Source: Saprospiraceae bacterium
GTDB taxonomy: Bacteria; Bacteroidota; Bacteroidia; Chitinophagales; Saprospiraceae
Assembly (NCBI GenBank): GCA_020630355.1
Contig: JAHDBO010000051.1
Span: 1-10,657 of the forward strand
Reading direction: 5' to 3'
Length of the DNA stretch: 10,657 nucleotides
Shown: in pieces, positions 6,808 to 10,657 of the stretch
Layout of the letters: each line of letters opens with the position of its first letter
Position numbering within the stretch: the stretch's first letter is position 1
The notes under the pieces: model-generated
Database searches by the model: none
Told to the model about the DNA's origin: nothing
The model's input: only the letters and a program-made list of their open reading frames with translations
Program-made: the position numbers and the translations under genes

Positions 6808-6825
6808 CCATCTCCCATCTCCCAT
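6808..6825. repeat. 7-bp tandem repeat, 2.6 copies
   Basis: CCATCTC occurs twice in tandem followed by CCAT. It sits 30-50 nt upstream of the minus-strand lipoprotein start. On that strand it reads as repeated ATGGGAG, which resembles Shine-Dalgarno sequence and creates three ATG codons. The first ATG opens a 10-codon ORF ending at 6793. Confidence 0.7.
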
Positions 6826-6870
6826 AATACAACGAAGGTACGTTCAAAAATATGATTCTTTGCCCCTTAT

Positions 6871-6901
6871 TTGTGCAAGTCATTCCTTTCAAATACTTTT
6901 G
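6871..6901 (+). promoter_or_regulatory. Bacteroidota-type -33/-7 promoter for the PaaE-like reductase gene
   Basis: TTG at 6871-6873 (preceded by T) and TACTTTTG at 6894-6901, a full match to TAnnTTTG, are separated by 20 nt; the known Bacteroidota primary-sigma consensus uses about 19. Transcription would start near 6908, giving a leader of about 125 nt before the ATG at 7035. I see no riboswitch-like structure in that leader. Confidence 0.5.
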
Positions 6902-7034
6902 AACTCAATATCTTAGGCGTTGTTATTCTTTCGATACATTAATTTCGTTTTGACTTCAGCAAAACGAGTAAGTTGAAAGAGGATGATTTGCAATCTAATA
7001 TCTAAATACTAGCTACTAAAATCTATTATAAAAC

Positions 7035-8126
7035 ATGGATTTCCATCAACTAACAATATCCAACATAAAACAAGAAACACCTGATACTGTTTCTCTAAGT
7101 TTTGATATACCAACCGACAAGCAATCGGTTTTCCAATATTTCCCAGGGCAATATCTTACCCTGAAATTTGATATTAATGGCAATGAAGAGCGCCGAGCCT
7201 ATTCCATGTCAAGCAGTCCGCTTGATGAGCAGCTTACTGTGACCGTTAAGCGTGTAAAAAACGGCAAAGTGTCCAATCATATCCAAGACAATCTTAAAGC
7301 AGGAGACCAAGTAGATGTCCTTGCCCCAGATGGGCGTTTCTTGGCAAAAGTCAATGAAGAAAACCGCAAGACCTACTACTTATTTGGAGCAGGGAGCGGT
7401 ATCACTCCTTTGATGTCCATTTTGCGGACGGTACTGGAAGGTGAACCACAGAGCAGTATTTTTCTTTTTTATGGTAATAGAAAAGAAGAAGATATTATTT
7501 TCCGAAAGGAATTAGATGCCTTGCAACAACGTTACAAAGGGCAACTATTGGTAGAATACATACTAAGCCAACCCAAGCAGGAAAAAGCTGGTGGTATCTC
7601 AGGATTCCTAGGAAGAAAGAAGATGATTTGGTCGGGTAGGACAGGTCGTTTGGACAAAAAACAGGCTGCCGAACTACTAGAAAAACACACCCCTCGCTAT
7701 CCTGATACGGAATATTTCATGTGCGGACCTGGCAGTATGAATGAAGCAATAGAAGCGCTGCTACTAGAAAAAGGCATTGATAAAAACCGCATCAACCGAG
7801 AAGTGTTCACGACGACTGGATTGGATAAAAAAGAAGTACAAGCAGTTGCCGGTGCGCAGGCAAAAATCAAAATCGGCAGCAAAATCCACGAAATCACTGT
7901 ACCAGCAGGTAAAACGATTTTGGATGCATTATTAGATTTGAAAATAGAAGCACCCTATTCCTGTACATCGGGTTCTTGTTCGACTTGCATTGCCAAAGTA
8001 AATAAAGGAACGACCGAAATGGAAGTTTGCTATGCTTTGGATGATGACGAAGTGGAAGAAGGTTTTATCTTGACCTGTCAAGCCAAGCCCACGAGCGCAG
8101 AAGTAGAAATTGACTTCGAGGTATAA
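7035..8126 (+). CDS. PaaE-type FAD/2Fe-2S NAD(P)H oxidoreductase
   Basis: 363 residues with three domains. The FAD-binding barrel (about 1-105) has FPGQYLTLKF and RRAYSMSSSP (RxYS motif, residues 54-62). The NAD(P)-binding domain (about 110-260) has LFGAGSGITPLMSIL (116-130) and the CGPGSMNEA motif at 230-238. The C-terminal plant-type ferredoxin domain (about 275-363) holds the 2Fe-2S ligands C310, C315, C318 and C348 (YSCTSGSCSTCIAKV ... LTCQAKP). This order matches PaaE, the reductase of phenylacetyl-CoA epoxidase, and related oxygenase reductases; it moves electrons from NAD(P)H through FAD and the cluster to a partner. No paaABCD or other oxygenase genes are in view, so the partner is unknown and paaE itself is not claimed. 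A Gly/Lys-rich insert (GGISGFLGRKK, 186-196) lies in the NAD domain. A promoter is predicted at 6871-6901. Confidence 0.92.
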   Translation: MDFHQLTISNIKQETPDTVSLSFDIPTDKQSVFQYFPGQYLTLKFDINGNEERRAYSMSSSPLDEQLTVTVKRVKNGKVSNHIQDNLKAGDQVDVLAPDGRFLAKVNEENRKTYYLFGAGSGITPLMSILRTVLEGEPQSSIFLFYGNRKEEDIIFRKELDALQQRYKGQLLVEYILSQPKQEKAGGISGFLGRKKMIWSGRTGRLDKKQAAELLEKHTPRYPDTEYFMCGPGSMNEAIEALLLEKGIDKNRINREVFTTTGLDKKEVQAVAGAQAKIKIGSKIHEITVPAGKTILDALLDLKIEAPYSCTSGSCSTCIAKVNKGTTEMEVCYALDDDEVEEGFILTCQAKPTSAEVEIDFEV

Positions 8127-8238
8127 CCCATGAAAACTGGCTAAGTAGTCTTGTCACAGGGATATTCAGCAAAGTATGACTAACTTTGTCGAAAGGGACT
8201 CCTAAACCCTGTATTCCTAACAAACAAAACCATTCGCC
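8127..8238 (+). promoter_or_regulatory. Leader region of hutH with hairpin and -7-like element
   Basis: TAACTTTG at 8181-8188 matches the TAnnTTTG element fully, but the nearest TTG (8151-8153) is 27 nt away, too far for a standard promoter. The same bases form the right arm of a small hairpin (CAAAGT 8170-8175 with ACTTTG 8183-8188). No stem followed by a T tract ends the reductase gene, so read-through into hutH is possible. Confidence 0.3.
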
Positions 8239-9729
8239 ATGCCTATATCAGTGCATGAAATCAGTGCGGACGGGCTAAGTATAGACCGTGTTGCCGAAAT
8301 CATCCGCCAAAGGACAACTTTGACCTTGTCCGCTTCCGCAAAGGAAAAAACTATTGCTTGCCGACGCTTCTTAGAAGCGAAAACCTCCGAATCTGACCAG
8401 TTATATTATGGTATCAATACTGGCTTTGGCTCGCTGTGCAATATCCGTATATCCAAGGAAGAAACGGAGTTATTGCAAAAAAAACTCGTCTTGTCCCACG
8501 CTTGTGGTTTAGGAGAAGAAGTTCCACGAGATATTATTAAAATCATATTGCTGCTCAAAATTCAAAGTTTATCCCTAGGGCATTCTGGTGTTCGTCTTGT
8601 ACTGATAGAGCGGCTTATCGACTTTTATAACCTAGGTATACTTCCTGTCATTTTCCAACTGGGCTCTCTAGGCGCTTCTGGTGACTTAGCACCCTTGGCG
8701 CACTTGGGCCTGCCATTGATGGGCGAGGGTGAGGTTTATTATCAAGGTAAGCGACAGGCAACGGCTCAGGTACTCCAAGACTTAGACTTATCTCCTCTGA
8801 CCTTACAGTCAAAAGAAGGCATCGCCCTTTTAAACGGCACCCAATTTTCTACTGGATACGCCCTTTGGAGCCTTGCAGAGGCCAAGCGATTGATGCGATG
8901 GGCCAATATGATTGCCGCCATGTCCATTGATGCTTTTGATTGTCGGTTAGAGCCTTTCGACGCTCGCCTGCACCAAGTACGCCCACACCAAGGACAAATC
9001 CGTACGGCTCAAGCTATCTTAAAGATTCTATCAGGTAGCGCCATCGCAAAAAATGCCAAAAAACACGTCCAAGACCCCTACGCCTTCCGATGTGTACCAC
9101 AAGTACACGGTGCCTCTTGGACGGCTATCCAACATGCTATCGAGGTCGTCACCACCGAAATCAATGCCGTGACGGACAACCCGAATATTTTCGCCGATTC
9201 GGATGGTATTTTGTCGGGTGGCAACTTCCACGCTCAGCCCATTGCGCTTGTATTGGATTACCTTGGGATTGCGCTTGCAGAACTGGGCAGCATCTCAGAA
9301 CGTCGGATTTTTCAATTGATTTCTGGGCAGCGGGATTTGCCGCCTTATCTGGTACAAGGAGCAGGTTTGGACTCTGGCTACATGATAGCGCAATACGCAG
9401 CAGCTTCCGTAGCGAGTCAAAACAAGCAACTAGCAACGCCGGCCTCTGTTGATTCGATTGTTTCCTGCAATGGACAGGAAGACCACGTCAGTATGGCAGC
9501 CAACGCAGGTACGAAGACTTATCGTATTGTCAAAAACCTGGAGCGCATCCTAGCAATTGAATTGATGATTGCAGCACAAGCCCTTTCTATCAGAACCTTG
9601 AAGTCATCACCAAAAGTAGAGGCACTTTTAGTTGCCTTCCGGCAAAAAATCCCTACGCTTCAAGAAGATCGCTGGTTGCATCCGGATATAGAGCAGAGTA
9701 TTGCTTTCATGGATGAATATGAAGTGTAA
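8239..9729 (+). CDS. hutH: Histidine ammonia-lyase (histidase)
   Basis: 496 residues, near the usual 500-510. The enzyme converts L-histidine to urocanate and ammonia, the first step of histidine breakdown, in the cytoplasm as a homotetramer. The MIO cofactor triad is A146-S147-G148 in GSLGASGDLAPLAH. Active-site residues known from Pseudomonas putida HAL all have counterparts: Y57 (YYGINTGFG), H87 (LVLSHACGLG), N199 (LLNGTQ), Q278, Y281 and R284 (VQDPYAFRCVPQ), F330 (GGNFHAQP), M382 (SGYMIAQ) and E414 (NGQEDHVSM). H87 and E414 argue against phenylalanine ammonia-lyase; a tyrosine ammonia-lyase role is less likely but not excluded. C410 stands just before NGQEDH. The other hut genes (hutU, hutI, hutG or ftcD) are not in the window, so the pathway must be completed elsewhere. 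The ATG at 8239 gives a normal N terminus. Confidence 0.95.
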   Translation: MPISVHEISADGLSIDRVAEIIRQRTTLTLSASAKEKTIACRRFLEAKTSESDQLYYGINTGFGSLCNIRISKEETELLQKKLVLSHACGLGEEVPRDIIKIILLLKIQSLSLGHSGVRLVLIERLIDFYNLGILPVIFQLGSLGASGDLAPLAHLGLPLMGEGEVYYQGKRQATAQVLQDLDLSPLTLQSKEGIALLNGTQFSTGYALWSLAEAKRLMRWANMIAAMSIDAFDCRLEPFDARLHQVRPHQGQIRTAQAILKILSGSAIAKNAKKHVQDPYAFRCVPQVHGASWTAIQHAIEVVTTEINAVTDNPNIFADSDGILSGGNFHAQPIALVLDYLGIALAELGSISERRIFQLISGQRDLPPYLVQGAGLDSGYMIAQYAAASVASQNKQLATPASVDSIVSCNGQEDHVSMAANAGTKTYRIVKNLERILAIELMIAAQALSIRTLKSSPKVEALLVAFRQKIPTLQEDRWLHPDIEQSIAFMDEYEV

Positions 9730-9757
9730 ATTATCTAATCCGACCAGTAAAATTCAG

Positions 9758-9820
9758 CCTGCTGTTACAACAGTAGGAGTACAGGAATAAATTTAATTGC
9801 TAACGGTTTCAACTGTTTTT
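9758..9820 (+). terminator. Weak tandem hairpins after hutH
   Basis: A hairpin at 9758-9777 (CCTGCTGTT with AACAGTAGG, one G-U pair, minimal loop) lies 28 nt after the hutH stop but has no T tract. A second at 9802-9817 (AACGGTT with AACTGTT) runs into TTT at 9818-9820. Either could end hutH transcription weakly; neither is a convincing intrinsic terminator. The promoter of the next gene must lie in the same 111-bp gap, but no TTG/TAnnTTTG pair is visible. Confidence 0.35.
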
Positions 9821-9840
9821 CACGGTAAAAATCAAGCCCT

Positions 9841-10657
9841 ATGCCTTCTATTTACAAGCTGTTGCTTCTATTCTGCTGTTTGGGAATAACACCCTTAAAT
9901 GCACAGGATTTCGTACAAGTCCGAGGCAATCAGTTTTTCCATAAAGGAAAACCTTACTATTTTATAGGAACTAATTTTTGGTATGGTTTCAATCTTGGCT
10001 CGGAGGGCGAGGGGGGCGATCGGGAAAGGTTGCTCAAAGAACTGGATCAACTGCAAGCTTTGGGCATCAATAATCTCCGTATCATGGCAGCCAGCGAAGG
10101 CCCTGATGATGCGCCTTGGCGAATGACGCCTGCTTTACAACCCAAACCAAACGAACTGAACGAAGATTTACTCGTTGGTTTGGATTTTCTCCTTTCAGAA
10201 ATGGCAAAGCGGGAGATGGTCGCAGTGATGTGCCTCAATAATTACTGGCAGTGGTCGGGGGGCATGGCGCAGTATGTCGCCTGGGCGGAGGGCAGCGAAA
10301 TACCCTACCCAAAACTATCGGACGGTTCTGGCTGGTGGGACTATATGCTGTACACCGCTCGTTTTTATAAAAATAAAAAAGCCAAGCAGCATTTCCAGCA
10401 TTTTATCAAAAAAATCATTCTAAGAAAAAACACCCTTACGGGAAAATCATACCGAGACGACACCACAATTATGGCTTGGCAACTAGCCAACGAACCACGT
10501 GGCCCAAAATATACTTGGCGTTATAGAAAATGGCTCAAGGCAACATCTAAGTTTATCAAATCATTAGACTCCAATCATCTTGTGACGACAGGAAGCGAGG
10601 GAACAACACCTGCAAAATTCAATGGCAACCGTATCCGAAAAGACCATCAGTCTACTT
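9841..10657 (+). CDS. Secreted GH5 glycoside hydrolase, probable beta-mannanase, 3' truncated
   Basis: The frame is open from ATG 9841 to the window edge, giving 272 residues without a stop; the C-terminal part is missing. The N terminus is a signal peptide (MPSIYKLLLLFCCLGI, then NAQ, with cleavage probably after A21). The mature protein starts with a GH5-type strand (FFHKGKPYYFIGTNFWYG, 33-50), then LQALGINNLRIMA (71-83), LNNYWQWSGGMAQYVAW (132-148) and DDTTIMAWQLANEPRG (206-221), where E218 of NEPR is the catalytic acid/base. The NNYWQWSGG block and the conserved arrangement before NEP resemble GH5 subfamily 7 endo-1,4-beta-mannanases, which cut mannan and galactomannan backbones. The nucleophile Glu and any sorting domain or carbohydrate-binding module lie beyond the window. 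It follows hutH by 111 nt in the same direction, with no functional link evident. Subfamily assignment is by motif memory. Confidence 0.88.
   Translation, partial: MPSIYKLLLLFCCLGITPLNAQDFVQVRGNQFFHKGKPYYFIGTNFWYGFNLGSEGEGGDRERLLKELDQLQALGINNLRIMAASEGPDDAPWRMTPALQPKPNELNEDLLVGLDFLLSEMAKREMVAVMCLNNYWQWSGGMAQYVAWAEGSEIPYPKLSDGSGWWDYMLYTARFYKNKKAKQHFQHFIKKIILRKNTLTGKSYRDDTTIMAWQLANEPRGPKYTWRYRKWLKATSKFIKSLDSNHLVTTGSEGTTPAKFNGNRIRKDHQST

Larger units (their letters stand above)
6778..7034. promoter_or_regulatory. Divergent promoter region
   Basis: This 257-bp gap separates the minus-strand lipoprotein operon from the plus-strand reductase gene, so it must serve both directions. It holds a strong plus-strand promoter match, weaker minus-strand -7 matches (TATTTTTG at 6845-6852, nearest TTG 23 nt upstream; TAAATTTG at 6788-6795, without a -33) and a 7-bp tandem repeat at 6808-6825. 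The two directions appear to share the DNA around 6845-6901, so opposing polymerases may compete. Confidence 0.6.

Noticed and set aside
8127..8238. Possible terminator after the PaaE-like gene
   Set aside because: The only hairpin is 6 bp with no T tract, and the longer CAGGG/CCCTG pairing is just 5 bp across a wide loop.
9031..9452. Overlapping ORFs on both strands within hutH
   Set aside because: The hutH frame contains conserved active-site residues across this stretch; the others are low-quality frame shadows.
10047..10238. Minus-strand 63-codon ORF
   Set aside because: It lies antisense to the GH5 frame, which has clear conserved motifs over the same bases.
1..10657. Search for CRISPR arrays, IS ends, attachment sites, defence or toxin-antitoxin genes
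   Set aside because: No direct-repeat array, transposase or paired inverted ends were seen. The XerD-type gene has the chromosomal dimer-resolution layout and no phage or integron context.

Overview
The window looks like a piece of a Bacteroidota chromosome. Four things point there: a secreted protein ending in a type IX secretion (Por) sorting domain, lipoproteins with short FSSC/LVSC lipoboxes, a good match to the Bacteroidota -33/-7 promoter (TTG, 20-nt spacer, TAnnTTTG), and few clear Shine-Dalgarno sites. The moderately AT-rich composition and the LPIEL...YYRL domain before the sorting domain suggest an environmental lineage such as Saprospiria, Chitinophagia or Cytophagia. That finer placement is a guess.

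Layout. Positions 1-1299 (+) hold the 3' part of a large secreted T9SS cargo with three cysteine-patterned repeats. It converges on a XerD-type recombinase (1355-2275, -). The hairpin terminator of the first gene lies partly inside the last codons of xerD. Next on the minus strand are an acyl-CoA dehydrogenase (2348-3532) with its own terminator and a lipoprotein (3787-4593) that resembles an M48 metallopeptidase with lost zinc ligands, also with its own terminator. A compact minus-strand operon follows, transcribed from about 6800 down to 4873: a lipoprotein of unknown function, a YbfF-like alpha/beta hydrolase starting at TTG, and a short CutC-family protein. The last two genes overlap by ATGA. 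After a divergent promoter region (6778-7034), the plus strand carries a PaaE-type flavin/2Fe-2S reductase (7035-8126), histidine ammonia-lyase hutH (8239-9729), and the start of a secreted GH5 enzyme, probably a beta-mannanase (9841 to the window end).

How the genes relate. These are mostly housekeeping and catabolic genes in separate transcription units: fatty-acid or branched-chain acyl-CoA oxidation, histidine breakdown, electron transfer, polysaccharide hydrolysis and chromosome-dimer resolution. The only tight unit is the lipoprotein-hydrolase-cutC operon. There are no mobile elements, CRISPR arrays, rRNA or tRNA genes, and no defence system. I did not find a clearly new biological system. 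The best leads are the degenerate M48-like lipoprotein, the cysteine-repeat surface protein, and the terminator that shares sequence with xerD codons.
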